This document shows, piece by piece, positions 1-11,379 of a stretch of DNA of 64,000 nucleotides (positions are counted from its first letter, which is position 1; each line of letters begins with the position of its first letter). A program made the position numbers and the translations under genes. The stretch comes from Symbiodinium natans (lineage: Eukaryota > Sar > Dinophyceae > Suessiales > Symbiodiniaceae), in assembly GCA_905221605.1 (NCBI GenBank), contig CAJNDS010002125.1, positions 592,637 through 656,636 on the forward strand. Direction: 5' to 3'. The notes under the pieces were generated by a model, which did no database searches, was not told the DNA's origin, and saw nothing but the letters and a program-made list of their open reading frames with translations.

Positions 1-79
1 TCGCTTGCCTCAGTCGGCTGCCAGAGGGGTGTGGGACCCACCACCACGGGATTGGTTGGGCATGTGGGAAGAATATATT

Positions 80-177
80 GTATGATATATATATATATAT
101 GTATATAAATATTGACACACATTTTTCGTTTACAGTAAACATGTATGTTGTAACCTATACAGTATATGTATGTAATT

Positions 178-211
<34 letters not shown>

Positions 212-720
212 GTTTTTCAGAGAATGTTCTTCTGAAATTAAATGGCATCTGTTTTATATATTGTTTTCTGAGCATACAGTTATCACGAAAGCTAGCTCCT
301 TGGAGCTCGCGAGAGTTGTCGTTTACAAGAACTCTCTCTAGTGTTCAGCTGGGTCAAGAAGCGACTCCGACCCTTAAGTGGTCTGAAAATCAAAGAGATA
401 AATGGAGGGGGGGGGGGCCCCCCTCCCCCCCCTTTCTAGGATTGACAAAATCAATCTTAAGGTGTCCCCCCCCCCCCCCCCACCCCTCCCTTTTCAGGCT
501 TCCCCCTCCGTCTTGGTCAGGCCCTGCGCCTGACTCGAAAAAAGCTTGCTTGTCAGCCGCATTTCTAGCTTTCGTGGCCCCGATCTCAAGTTATACATAC
601 ATAAGTTAGCAATAAAAAAAGGCAGATATATATATATATATATACACACGAATATAACTGTAGTAGTGCATACTCTTACCTATATATATATATGTGTGTG
701 TGTGTCTCATGGCATATACA
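80..720. repeat. Microsatellite-rich leader region
   Basis: The stretch holds (TA)n near 85-105, 190-212 and 624-645, an (AC)n run near 178-195, a (TG)n run near 692-703, and poly-G/poly-C tracts near 406-430 and 464-481. Open frames here are simply Tyr/Ile/Thr-rich readings of these repeats. No gene is supported. Confidence 0.85.
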
Positions 721-779
721 TGCATCTATACACACTTCTTGTCGCGAGTTGCTCATGTCGTCATCTGATGTTCTGACTC

Positions 780-2430
780 CCTGCGTCGACTCCGAGGCTC
801 ACCCTGGATCCCATGACTGGGACGATCAGCGGCACGCCGTTGAATGGAAGCCCATGGGCCACGCTGCTGAGTCTGCTGTGTGTGTGTGTTGAGACAAACG
901 ACATGCTCAGATGGATTTTGCATGATTTTCTGGGGGTTGGGGGGGCGCAGCACAGGAAGTCTACACCGTACAAGCCGGGAGCTGAGTTCCAGCTCGCACG
1001 GCCTCGTTGCCATGCTTGCCATGTCCCACAGCGCCAGGTGGAGATGATGGATGGCCAGGTGGCGCCGACCTTAGTTTTTACGAGCAGTCGTGTTGATGAC
1101 ATCGGCTTGCCGTGAGCTAGGAGACCGCGGTGCTGCCATGTTGCTGAGGCACAGACTGGACTGGAGATTGAAGTGGTGGACTTCACTCGCGGAGGTGGCA
1201 AGTGCTGCGAAGAGCAAGTCACATCTTGTTGCGCAGTGGCGCACTTTCCCCCATGCTGGTGAGACTCATACGGGTCTTTCCCCAAATAGGGGGCACCCCT
1301 TTTATACCCTGTATGTTCGGAATTCCCCATACCGCAAAACGGGTGCCAGGCTTTGTCGTTGGTCACATCAGCGAGGTGGCGCCAGGACGCCACTCGGACG
1401 AGACGTTGATCTTAGTGGGGGCGGAGTATCACAAACTCAAAATACTCATATATAATCATGGTAGTATATTCATATAAGGATAACTGTAGATGAAAGACCA
1501 TATTCTCAGCGCCAGCATGCCCAAGTTCAGGGCATCGCTCAAGGAGCTGCTTGGGGGGGCGCCTTTTCGCCATCCCCATGCGGCCCAGGTTTTCTTGCGG
1601 CACCGTCAAGAGTGAAACCCCCAGTTGGGAGGCCTTTCTCGGTGGCAGGGCTCCCCCACTCCTGCGCGTGCTTCGCGTCCCTTCAGACTGACCTGGCGGG
1701 ATGCTGCGGAGCGGCCTGTCCAGCACAGCCCGCCTGCGAAGCAACTCCCTTCCGCGCGGGCCAGGGTTCGTGCCAGGCTGCTGCAGACGTTTCGCAACGG
1801 CGGTCGTCATCTCATTGGGTGGGGCCTCTGGGGCCGAAACGCCAGCTAAAGACACGTCATGGTCCCTTCCTTCCTTTTCCTAGCCCGACTCCGCGACCTT
1901 CGTTTTTCATCGTCTCGGGCCGAAATTGCGTTGAGGAGCGAGTGGACGGCTCGTCTTCCGTTCACAAGGACTAGACCCTGACGAGTAAATTTCTCTATTG
2001 GGGGTGCAGGCTTGCAGGATCCTACAGGCTTCGCGTTCGCGAAGCTAGAACAGGAGGACCATCGTGATGTTTTCATTCTAGCTAGGGTTTTTCTTTGTTC
2101 AGTGCACTGTGCACCATGTCCCACCTCGCCACCTCACCCCGCACCGTGCCACCCCGCACCACTCCGCAGGGCGCACGCGCACGCCCCATACAGCCCTGGC
2201 GCGATCCCACAGGCCCGACCGTTCTGCCCTGCCAGGCCGCCCCCCCCCCCCCCCCCCGACAGCATAAAACGCCGCCCAGGCTCAAAGGATATGCAGTGGA
2301 TTGTGCTGGCCTAATGGCAACCCCCCCACGGCGCGCAAAGACTGTTTGCTGTCATTCTGGGGAACGATATGCCTTGAGCATCTGTGTGCTTTTGGCTAGT
2401 GCAGGCATAAACCGTTAAGCATATCTTGAA
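780..2430. other. No recognised gene; unassigned GC-rich DNA
   Basis: Several overlapping open frames occur on both strands but none shows a recognisable family, a clear splice-consistent series or a consistent codon pattern. A stretch near 1268-1340 (beginning ccccaaatagggggcaccc) resembles the family C inverted-repeat elements described elsewhere in this window. A poly-C tract lies near 2241-2257. Confidence 0.5.
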
Positions 2431-2639
2431 TCATGTTCTTTCCAAGCGTCGCTCGGTCGTTCACCGGCGAGAAGGGGAGAAGAATGAGGAACATAGGTGT
2501 TGGAGATGCCCTAGATGGCTCCTGTTTTCTGTTCGCGAGGTTTTATGCTGGTGGAGCCTCGGATGCAGTTGGTAGCACGTCCGCACCGTCGCTGCAGACC
2601 TGCCAGCTCTTTTTCAGCGTGCGCAGTCGTGGCTCATGT

Positions 2640-3040
2640 CAGTTGAGTGACCTGCGGGTCTCCGTGCAGGTCTACAAGCCAGATGATGCCGATGTAGGGC
2701 CATGCCGCGGCAAAGAACAGAACGGTGGCGCGGTCTTGCAGGAGGGGACCGTCTCAAGAACATAGGGGTGCAAGTGGGGGCAACTCGGAGAGACATTGGC
2801 TCCTTGCGCTTCAGGACCTTCAAGGCTGCAAATACCCTTGAGCCGCGCTTGGCCGTGGCAGTTTCAACGATCGCACTTGCACAATCTTTCAGAGCTGTTC
2901 GATGTAAGCTGTTTACCCACAGCAGTGCTTCTCGCCTCAAGACAAACAGCTCTGTTTCAAGTATGAAAAGTTCCGTCACTTGGTGCATGCTGAAGGCTCC
3001 GAGCAGAACTAGCGACACCCCAGGAATCCCGCAAGGTCCT
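2640..3040 (-). CDS. Putative membrane-protein exons (minus strand)
   Basis: Two adjacent minus-strand frames look protein-like. The upstream one, about 3040 to 2800, reads through FSMHQVTELFILETELFVLR and then a basic segment ending near KVLKRKEPMSL. The downstream one, about 2745 to 2650, contains a strongly hydrophobic run, ATVLFFAAAWPYIGIIWLV, which suggests one transmembrane helix. The two are in different frames, so an intron would lie near 2745-2800. No family is recognised. The plus strand also has open frames here, so orientation rests only on the hydrophobic segment. This could be part of a gene whose other exons lie outside the readable region. Confidence 0.3.
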
Positions 3041-3905
3041 CCCTTTCCTTGCACGGATTCTACGGATTCTGCGACTCGTCTCCGGTCTTTTTCAAGATCC
3101 TGGCATGCACCTGCCGGTCGCACAAGCAATGTGCAGCTGGCGCCAGAAACTTTTTTTGCGAAGCCCCGTCTCTTAAGTTTTGCAGGCGCCTATGCGCTTT
3201 TTGTGAGACTGACAGTTACAGCACACTACCTTGGGTAGGCAACTAGAAAAATCAAGAACCCTATACATAATCCCTTCTTGGGTATTTGGGGGGTACGTGA
3301 CTGCTAGTAGGGTGGGGGCAACCTACGAGAAGCTTCTCTTGAAGACTGCAGCGTGGCTACGCAAACTCTGCCTCAGTGGGTGTTGGCTCTGCCCCGTACA
3401 CTGCCGTGGGCATCAGCAGCATCAAAATGAGGGGGCAGTTTCTCTAGATTAGGGTCTTTCTTTGTGGGTTGTCATCAGGGTACCGTACTAGACATAGAGC
3501 CCCAGCAGGGACCCGAATGTAGAGAATGGCCCATGAGCTCATGCACACCATTCTTGGAGCGCGCCCACGACGTGCACACACGCAAGCTCCCTCAATTCAA
3601 TGAAATCGACCGTGACCCGCCAATCATGACCTTGGCTCCAGTCCGAGCAGGGAGGTGTTGCTGAGTGGTTTTTGAGGTGACATTGGCGGGTCGGCGGCTG
3701 GGCGTTTGGATGGTTGAGGAATTGACAGCCGTTGTCACCTGGCTCAACCAACAGGGAGTTTCCATCTCGCGCGGCGAGGGCCGAAAGACGTCCCTTGTAG
3801 CGCTCCCGTTTCCTGGGGCACAGAGAAGGCGCCCAGCTGCTGTCACAATGGAGGGGCGCACCCGACAGCGCTGTGCTGACTCCAAGACAGCTTGTAGAAC
3901 TTGCT

Positions 3906-4013
3906 GTTGGTTAGCAGGGAATGAGGGAATTAGGGCCCTATATATATAATCCCTTACAGGGTAAATCTAGGGGGATATCGGGTACCTCATTCCCTCATTC
4001 CCAACTAACCAAC
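3906..4013. mobile_element. MITE-like inverted-repeat element, family A (copy 1)
   Basis: The ends are inverted copies. The left reads GTTGGTTAG then AGGGAATGAGGG; the right reads CCCTCATTCCC then CTAACCAAC. The length is 108 bp, the same as the copy at 50431-50538. The middle contains a TA run and no coding sequence. A target duplication is not clear. Confidence 0.75.
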
Positions 4014-4601
4014 CGTAAGAGAAGCGACAGAGTTGAGCGATGTTGAGCGAACTGCTCATTTCTTGCCATGGTGGGTGCTGCCCGGGGGCACCAACGTCTC
4101 GAAGTGGGGCCTGTAATCCGTTGCCCGAGGGCAGCTCGCCACCGATTCCACACCCCTAAGACAGAGGGGCGAGGGTGAAGCCCTGGCCGGGAGCGGACAA
4201 GCGACATTGCTCTATGTGGTGTGGAGAGCATGCCTTTTGCGTACATGACTTTCCCGCTTGGTCCCAGCCGGGCATCCAGGCAAATGCGCGCTGCTTTGCT
4301 GACTGCTTTGCTGACTGCTTTGCTGAGTAAAGGGCTGTGAGTTGTTCCATCTGCCGATGCGTCGGATTTCAAACGAACGGCCGCATGGTGATTCAAAAAA
4401 GGTTCTTGACTCCTGCCTTGAAAGCGTACTGTTTGCCAGACCCACTTAGGGGTCCTTCTTGGGCAATGTGACAGTCAGGTACAGCGAGATTGCTCGACGT
4501 TTGAACTCGCTCTTGCAGTACATAGAGGCAGTTGCTCCTGATGCTGCTTGATGCTTTCGGTCTCAGAACTCTGGCGCAGAGCTGTGCGGATGACAAGCTC
4601 C

Positions 4602-4670
4602 GAGCATTTTGCAGAGGTGAACCTCACAGCCGTGCGAAAGATCTTCAAAAAGCTTCTCGAAAGCATCCGT
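4602..4670 (+). CDS. Possible SPX-domain exon
   Basis: The frame reads EHFAEVNLTAVRKIFKK followed by LLESI. The pattern N-x-T-A-x-R-K-I-x-K-K resembles the core of SPX domains, which bind inositol pyrophosphates and occur in phosphate-homeostasis proteins. Only this short segment is recognisable. Other SPX helices were not found nearby, so it may be one exon of a split gene, a gene fragment, or a chance match. The minus strand is also open across it. Confidence 0.3.
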
Positions 4671-5398
4671 TTAGTTTGGTCTCGGGGGTTTGGGCTGAGA
4701 TGTCGCGTCAGCCAATCGCGCAGGTTTGACAAGAAGGTCCCTGCAGAATTCCGTGTTCGAAGAACCCAGGATTACAAGGCTGGTTTGAATTTGTACGTAT
4801 CAGCACGGGTTACCAACGGTTGCGTGCTCCGCGTACTCCAGCCCCATCGATCGCCAGGGGCATCACGAGCTTTTCATGCCGACCTCTTACTTTAGCTGCT
4901 CCTTCGTAAATTTGGTACATCGCAGCCGAGTTGAGGCTTGATTCTCAAGCTATGAAAGTCTGTTCTGTTCGCGGCACGTTGCTGAGGACTTCCGTGCAGT
5001 ATGTCGGGCACCTGGTTCCTGCCGTCGGACGTGCTCCCTGAGGATCAAGCCTGCCAAGCCAACTCGGCCAAGGTTCTGGTCACTGCTGTGCAGATGCAAC
5101 GATTGATTGCAGAACGGATAGCCGCGCCCTCAGCTGCATCTGCAAAGCCAAGCAGGACGAGAATGGATGGGTGGTTGTGCGCGAAGGCTGACAGTGAGCC
5201 GCTAGCTGTACCCGTCTCCCAACTGGGGCCGGCACCCAAGTTTTCAGGGATACCCCCTAGAAAGACCCTAGCCTTCTTCCCCTTCTTCCCCTGTATAACT
5301 CCTACATATAAGAGTAGGGATGAGCAGAAAAAGCGCTACGGGAGCCACCCTTCCCAATTCTGAAGCCCGGAGCAATGGGAAGGTAATGGGAAGTCCAC

Positions 5399-6030
5399 CC
5401 TAAAAACCCCTGAATCACAACCCCGAAGCCTAAACCCTGACCCGAAACCCTAAAAGCCCCTAAGTCAAAACCCCGAACCCTAAGCCCTGAACCCTCAAAC
5501 CCCCTGAAAACCCGCGGATTCGGGGCTTCCAGGTGCGCCTTCTCAGATAGAACCCCCTGGTTCTTGGTACAGTAGGGAATGAGGGAATGAGGGCCCTACA
5601 TGCACCCTCTAAGGGACTGTTTAGGGTACTAGGGTTCTATATATACCCTTGAGGGGATTATACAGGGTACCTGAAAAACATAGGGTACAAAAACTCCCTC
5701 ATTCCCTACTAAGAACCAGCCAGAGAATCTCAGGAGGCCCTAAACCCTAAACCCTAAACCTTAAACCTTAAACCCTAAACCCTAAACCCTGAACCCTGAA
5801 CCCTAAACCCTGAACCCTAAACCCAAAATCTCAGGCCCGAGAGCTTGGCAGTTCTAGCGCTGATACCGGGCCCTGCCGCAGGCGTCTGGATCCCAGGGTG
5901 GGGTTTAGGGTTTAGGGTTTAGGGTTTAGGGTTTAGGGTTTAGGGTTTAGGGTTTGGGGTTTAGGGTTTAGGGTTTAGGGTTTAGGGCAGCCATTAGACC
6001 TGGAAACCATAAGCCCTAAACCCTGAGCCC
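5399..6030. repeat. Degenerate interstitial telomere-like arrays
   Basis: CCCTAAA and its variants (CCCTGAA, CCCCGAA) occur at about 5400-5510 and 5737-5830. The opposite orientation, TTTAGGG, occurs at about 5898-5987. A family A element sits between the first two blocks. The change of orientation within 600 bp excludes a simple chromosome end. Confidence 0.9.
5557..5719. mobile_element. MITE-like element, family A (copy 2, longer)
   Basis: The left arm reads CTGGTTCTTGG then AGTAGGGAATGAGGGAATG. The right arm reads CTCCCTCATTCCCTACTAAG then AACCAG. It has the same inner arm as the copies at 3906 and 50431, but is about 163 bp long with extra internal sequence (GGGTAC-type inner inverted repeats). 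Telomere-like repeats flank it on both sides. Confidence 0.75.
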
Positions 6031-6581
6031 TAAAGCAGCGTATTTGTGATTCCTTGGCGCCAAAACGTGAACCTTCGTGGACCTTGTGTCAGTGGGGGTC
6101 AGTGGTTTTGATCCTAGGTCGATCCTAGGTTGACCTAATGGTTTGGGCTTTAGGTACGTTGCTTTTCAAAGCCTGCGAAGATCCGAGATGAAAGTAAAGG
6201 AATGAAGGGTATGAGGGGGTGTTAGGGGTATTTTCGGGTGTGTTGGGCATTTCTGGGTTACAAATCGCCTGCAGGCATCGCAGAACAAAGAGGGCAGGGT
6301 TTGGGTCAAGGCGGCCAAGGGGTGAAAGCCGATGACGATGAGGCATGTCGTGAGAAGAAGCTAGAAAAATATGCGATAGGTACAGACTAGGTACAGAGCC
6401 AGAAATCATGTCTGTCATGCCTCCTGATGTTCATAGTGCTCCCAGTGTTCCCGTGATAGTCAGGGCGGTAGATTTCGGTGGAGAGGAGTGCCACAGTTGT
6501 TTTTGTGCAAGCGCAAATGCTTGCAGCGTTTCGCAGCATGACGTCCGAAAGTGGTGTATAGCTGTCCTTCGCTTATCGACT

Positions 6582-6650
6582 TACAGTCTTACAGTCTTAC
6601 AGTCTTTCAGTCTTTCAGTCTTGCAGTCTTACAGTCTGACAGTCGTACAC
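6582..6650. repeat. 8-bp tandem repeat (TCTTACAG variants)
   Basis: There are about eight copies of an octamer that reads CAGTCTTA, CAGTCTTT or CAGTCTTG. It lies just upstream of an imperfect CAGGTGCAG/CAGGCGCAG hexamer-type repeat at about 6708-6770. The second repeat is open in two plus frames (Gln/Val and Gly/Ala), so coding is undecided. Confidence 0.8.
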
Positions 6651-7949
6651 TAAGGTAGACGATGTTCTCGGCAGTGTGCCGGCCACCCGCATCGACGTCT
6701 ACGCCAAACCAGCAGGTGCAGCAGGTGCAGCAGGCGCAGCAGGTGCAGCAGGCGCAGCAGGTGCAGCTAATCCGGATGCTCGGCGGCAAGAAGAGCAATG
6801 AGTAGTGTAACAGTCATTCGTCCGTGACACGCAGGGCTTCTGCAAATGGTGAATTGTTCAGCTGTTGTTTAGGCTGCCGAGATGACTGCGCCAAGTGCAG
6901 CCAATGCGCAGGCCCCTCGTGTGGATGACTAGGACTGGCACCTTTGCAGAATGTCGAGCGGACGTGCTCCGACATCTTGTGGCCGCAGGCAAGGCCGGTG
7001 ATACAGAGACCGCAACAGGCCCTGGGCCTGGGGGGTTGCATGCTTGCATGACAAGAGCGCGCAGAATCCGCAGAACTGGGCGGTCTTCTTGCCGATTGCC
7101 ACCTTGTAAGTCAGGCGGGCCTGGTCAGTAGAAGTCCTGGCAGCGCGCCAGCAGACGAGGATGGACCCCGAATCCGACTAGCCGCCGACGCCGAGCTTGG
7201 AAGTGGTGCTCTCTCATGTTGTGCTTAGTGAGAGCGATTGCAGGAAGACGGTGATGATGGGGATGACGACGGTGCTGAGAATCAGGACCTGACACATGGT
7301 TGCTACGCGACCCGCCTCGGCTGGGCTGGCGAGCATGCACAGTAGCCTGTGGCTGGATCCACACCGTTGCACACATCATACGCATGCCTCCAACAGACAT
7401 CTCCGCAAGAGGCCCCAGAGCGAGAGCCCGGGGGTCTTCACAAGCAGCACACGTCGAGGCTGCGAAAGCCTAAACACCTGATTTTTGGCGCAAGATGCAC
7501 ATGCCGAAGCAGTCTCCAACGGACGTTCTGGTGGGGGTAGGGGGCCTCAGCGGTCCGACACTTCACCCTATTTCACAGCAAGCCCACAGTGGGTGCATAG
7601 CAGGTCCAGACATTGGGCCAAAAGGGGGGCCATAGGAGATCATGGCGTTTCCAGGAAAAAGTCCACAAAGGGTCGCAGAAGGGGCCGAGGGGATGTTTTC
7701 GGTATTTCTATCTCCCTCTCCAGCCTCCTCCCACAGCTTCTACTCTAGGACTCCCTTTGGGGAGAGGTTCCTGCGAATGCCCGCCCACCGGGGGAACTTT
7801 GCCTTTGTTTTCGCCTGCCTTGGCAGGATCCCTCCGCAGGAAAGTCCCGCCGAAGGGGTGGGCGAAATAACCGAAAACGAGGCGCTCTCCAACGAGTACC
7901 AGCAGTGGACCGCAAGTATGCCTGGAGTACTAGCGAGTATTCTGCCACT

Positions 7950-10900
7950 CCAGCTTGGTGCGTCTGTGCTCACGAGAGGCGCCCGCAAGGACTCGGATCC
8001 CCAGCAGTCGCAGCAGCAGCACTGCCAGCCAACACAGCCGCAGAATCTTGGGCTGTGAAAACTGAGTTGGTGATCCGAAAACCCTAAGCCCTCACCCCTA
8101 AGCTCTAAACCCTGAAGCTAGAGCCCTGAAGCCCGTTTGCGATTTGGGAGTTTCTGAGGCTCAGGGTGGCAGTTGCAGCGCCTATTGCTGGTTTCATCAA
8201 CAGTCTCGGCGATCGTGCTGGGAAATTCTCTTGGTAGCCCAGTGGTGCCCTTTTCCCTTTTTTGGGGTTCAACGTTCCCTTATAAAGTAACCAACCCCAA
8301 AAAGGGTGCCCTTACTATAATATGGTTACTGGGCTCCCAAGTTCTGAAGAAGAACCTTGCTACGAGTTGCAAAGTCAGTGGTGACGCCCGGGGGAGCTCA
8401 GTCTTTAGGGCAACAGCATCCGCTAGGTACTTCCCAAAATAAGGGACCCCCCTTTAAACACCAAGTTGGTCAGCTCCTTATTGTCCTAGGAACCACAAAA
8501 ACCCAAAACCCTCAACAGTTTTTCTTGGCAAACCCCAAATCAAAAGCGCCAAAAGCGCTTCAAAAAGCCCAGGCAAGCGCCACAGGGCGCGAAAGGTGCC
8601 AAAGGCTCTGGCAAGGTGGGAACGGCACCGTTCGCAATCGCCCTGTCGCAATACCCACTCCGCTGTGTGCGTGTGCCGCATGTGCGTGTGCGTGTGCGTG
8701 TGCGTGTGCGTGTGCGTGTGCGTGTGCGTGTGCGTGTGCGTGTGCGTGTGCGTGTGCGTGTGCGTGTGCGTGTGCGTGTGCGTGTGCGTGTGCGTGTGCG
8801 TGTGTGTCGATCTAGCTCGCAAGTGGCGAGGCAAAAGGCCAGCCAAAAGGGCGAGCCTCAGAGGCCGCGGTCGCTACTTTCCAGCCGGCCTCCTCATCCC
8901 CCAGCCCTTGCCATCCCTTGTGTGGCAGGCTAGCCAGCCCGCCTTCGCAGCAGGACGGAGCAGATGAGAAGCAGATGGGATAAGGGTGTGACATCTAGGA
9001 GGGAGTCATCCACCATCGCATGCGGCAATATTAGAGTGTTGTTATGGTTCTCAAGGGACAAGCTCGAAAGCCCAGTCGCCAGGTTCCATCATCCCGCCTC
9101 TCCTTTTTCTCACAGTTGAATGCCTCCCCGATACCGATGCGCGTGACGGGTAATGCTCAGGATGTCTTCTTACCTGTCTGGTCGTATGCGATCTGCGCAT
9201 TAACTTTGACATATCTTGGACATGCCAGCCGGGGATTTCCGAAATAGGGGTACCGAGGATCTTGTAGGAAGGATTGGAGTCATTCGAGGGTGTATGACGG
9301 GCACCTCTGTCTTTGGAGAACCTACCTGCTGCTGCGAGGACTTGTGACAGGAAAGAGGGATTTTCCCGCTGATCAGCACCTCGGTTTTTGCGTGCAGCGA
9401 AGGGCGTGGTTGAACCTGCTGGTGTAGAAATGGCCCTAAACCCTAAACCCTAAACCCTAAACCCTAAACCCTAAACCCTAAACCCTAGACCCTAAACCCT
9501 AAAACCCTAAAACCCTAAAACCCTGAAACCCTGACACCCGAAACCCTACTCCCCCTGGCCGGCATGGCTCGCAATTGTTGGGTGCAAGCCCTACACCCTA
9601 AACCCTCGACCCTATACCCTATAAACCCTAAACCGTAACCCTAAACCCTAAACCCTAAACCCTAAACCCTAAACCCTAAACCCTAAACCCTAAACCCTAA
9701 ACCCTAAACCCTAAAAAACCCTAAACCTAACCCTCCAAGCAAGGTATGCGCGGCCCCAGCTGGCCCAGATGCTGCTTCAGCAACCGCATGCTCAAAGCAA
9801 TGCCAGTCCACCTGCTCCTCGGGGTCGCAGTTAGGGTTTAGGGTTTAGGGTTTAGGGTTTAGGGTTTAGGGTTTAGGGTTTAGGGCTTAGGGTTTAGGGT
9901 TTAGGGTTTAGGGTTTAGGGGTTCAGGGTTTAGGGTTTAGGGTTTAGGGTTAGGGGTTTAGGGTTTAGGGTCCAGGGTTCAGGGTTTAGGGTTTAGGGTT
10001 CTGACTGCAGCGACGTCATAAGGGAAGCTCTGCATCCCATCGCTTCCATGACTTGGCACTTGTGCTGAACCCTGAACCCTGAACCCTGAACCCTAAACCC
10101 TAAACCCTAAACCCTAAACCCTAAACCCTAAACCCTAAACCCTAAACCCTAAACCCTAAACCCTAAACCCTAAAACCCTAAACCCTAAACCCTGAACCCT
10201 GAACCCTGAACCCTAAACCCTAAATAAACGAAAGAAGCCCAGGTAATGGTCCAGCAGCAGGTTCCTGTGCAGCCGCAACAGGTCCCGATGCAACAGCCGA
10301 TGCTCTTCCAGCGCCTTGGGCAGCACATGGATGTGCTGAGCTTCTCAAAGTTGTGACCCTAAACCCCAAACCCCAAATCCTAAACCCCAAACCCTAAACC
10401 CTAAACCCTAAACCTTACACCCGAAGTTGTGACGAGCTGATCCTGAGATCTGCCCGAGGCACTTCGCGCCACACTTGGCGCCAATGCCTGTCTTCCTTGG
10501 ATCCCACCCAGGTATGCACCAGGCACGAAACGCAGTTGCAAGCATCCATCAGCCTTAAGCCCTCAACCCCAAACCCTAAATACTAGTTGTTGGAGAACTG
10601 CAGAGGACAGGGGTGTCGGGATGGCAGGATGGCAGCGTGTGATTGCTTTGCGAATTGCTCAGCGACAGCTGCAAACTGCTGCAAGTGCACCCCCCGGGCT
10701 TCTGAAAGTTGAGAAGCTTTGTGTGTTCAGTTCTTAAAATCATGGTCCCTTTCTCGGCACGCTAAATAATAGGGCCGCCTTATAACAGTAACCCCAATGG
10801 TCAGCTGTAGCTGTGGGTGCCACAAGTGCATAGCTTCTCCCTTGCTGGCCCAGGGCAACGGCAAGGGCAGCGAAGCCCAAGCAGGACAGGGTTGCTTGAA

Positions 10901-11201
10901 GTCTCGCAATGGCAAAATCAGTTCGGGAACTGCCCAGTTTGCGTAGGAGCTGGAGGAGCAGCTTGTGTCTCAGGATGTCATGGGGCCATGTGGAGCAGGG
11001 GCGGGGGGGGGGGGGGGGGTTTAGGGTTGGGTTTACGGTAAGTGTCGTGAAGGGTGAGTTGGCTTCGTATTGCTTTGCGAGGGGTCTCTGGTCGATGAGG
11101 TGAATGCAGCGATGGACCCAAACTTCATCTCTTCTATGATGCCTATCATGTGGCCTCAAGCTGGCTACATGCCAAATCAGGCCGGGATGTACATGCTGTA
11201 G
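7950..11201 (+). CDS. Gln/Met/Pro-rich protein, C-terminal exons
   Basis: Exon-like islands between telomere-like arrays share a Gln/Pro/Met-rich composition. About 7950-8057 contains DPQQSQQQHCQPTQPQNLG. About 9738-9830 contains RPQLAQMLLQQPHAQSNASP. About 10243-10350 contains VMVQQQVPVQPQQVPMQQPM. About 10442-10560 contains HFAPHLAPMPVFLGSHPGMH. About 11106-11201 contains MDPNFISSMMPIMWPQAGYM and ends at the TAG at 11199-11201. I recognise no family. The composition suggests a disordered, possibly nucleic-acid- or coactivator-related protein, but that is inference. Introns between these islands consist largely of TTTAGGG/CCCTAAA arrays. Earlier exons may exist around 6.7-7.2 kb but frames there are ambiguous. 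Exact splice sites were not fixed. Confidence 0.5.
8230..8341. mobile_element. Inverted-repeat element, family D (copy 1)
   Basis: The left end is CTTGGTAGCCCAGTGGTGCC and the right end is the imperfect inverse, ACTGGGCTCCCAAG. TTCT is present directly outside both ends (8226-8229 and 8342-8345), a possible 4-bp target duplication. A second copy lies at 33604-33777. Confidence 0.7.
8679..8806. repeat. Hexanucleotide array (GTGTGC)n
   Basis: About twenty near-perfect hexamer copies occur. All frames are open (Cys-Val, Arg-Val, and His-Thr on the minus strand) because the unit is a multiple of three and has no stop. The resulting long open frames are artefacts. Confidence 0.95.
9431..9737. repeat. 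Interstitial telomere-like array (CCCTAAA)n
   Basis: Two blocks of CCCTAAA (about 9436-9540 and 9593-9737), mostly perfect in their centres and degenerate at the edges, are separated by about 50 bp of unique DNA. They lie between exon islands of the Gln-rich gene. Confidence 0.95.
9831..10005. repeat. Interstitial telomere-like array (TTTAGGG)n
   Basis: About 24 units occur in the opposite orientation to the neighbouring arrays at 9431-9737 and 10068-10227. The array directly follows the exon-like island ending near 9830. Confidence 0.95.
10068..10227. repeat. Interstitial telomere-like array (CCCTAAA)n
   Basis: About 22 units occur, with CCCTGAA variants at both edges. The array sits immediately upstream of the exon-like island starting near 10243, which is consistent with an intron filled by the repeat. 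Confidence 0.95.
10732..10800. mobile_element. Family F inverted-repeat element, partial
   Basis: The sequence matches the start of the copies at 20412 and 19508: ATCATGGTCCCTTT, then a GC-rich hinge, then GGGCCGCCTTATAA. The right arm is eroded. Confidence 0.5.
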
Positions 11202-11379
11202 TTGGAATAGCTCAGAAGACTGTAGTATATAGTAAACAAGAATGTATCAACAGCTAAATATAAACCAAAACCTAAATATGAATATTTACATATATACACA
11301 TACACACAGGAAAGAATATGTGTGCGTGTGTGCTTGCTTGATCTATCTGTATATATGCACATGCACATCGAGTTGGACC

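Noticed and set aside
5001-5363. 120-codon plus frame beginning MSGTWFLPSDVLPEDQ
   Set aside because: No family, no clear splice context and a partly open minus strand. It was left out as too weak.
6690-6801. Gln/Val-rich exon of the Gln-rich gene
   Set aside because: The CAGGTGCAG/CAGGCGCAG repeat is equally open as a Gly/Ala frame, so the reading cannot be chosen.
8478-8967. Cys/Val, Arg/Val and His/Thr repeat proteins
   Set aside because: They result from the stop-free (GTGTGC)n hexamer in all frames.
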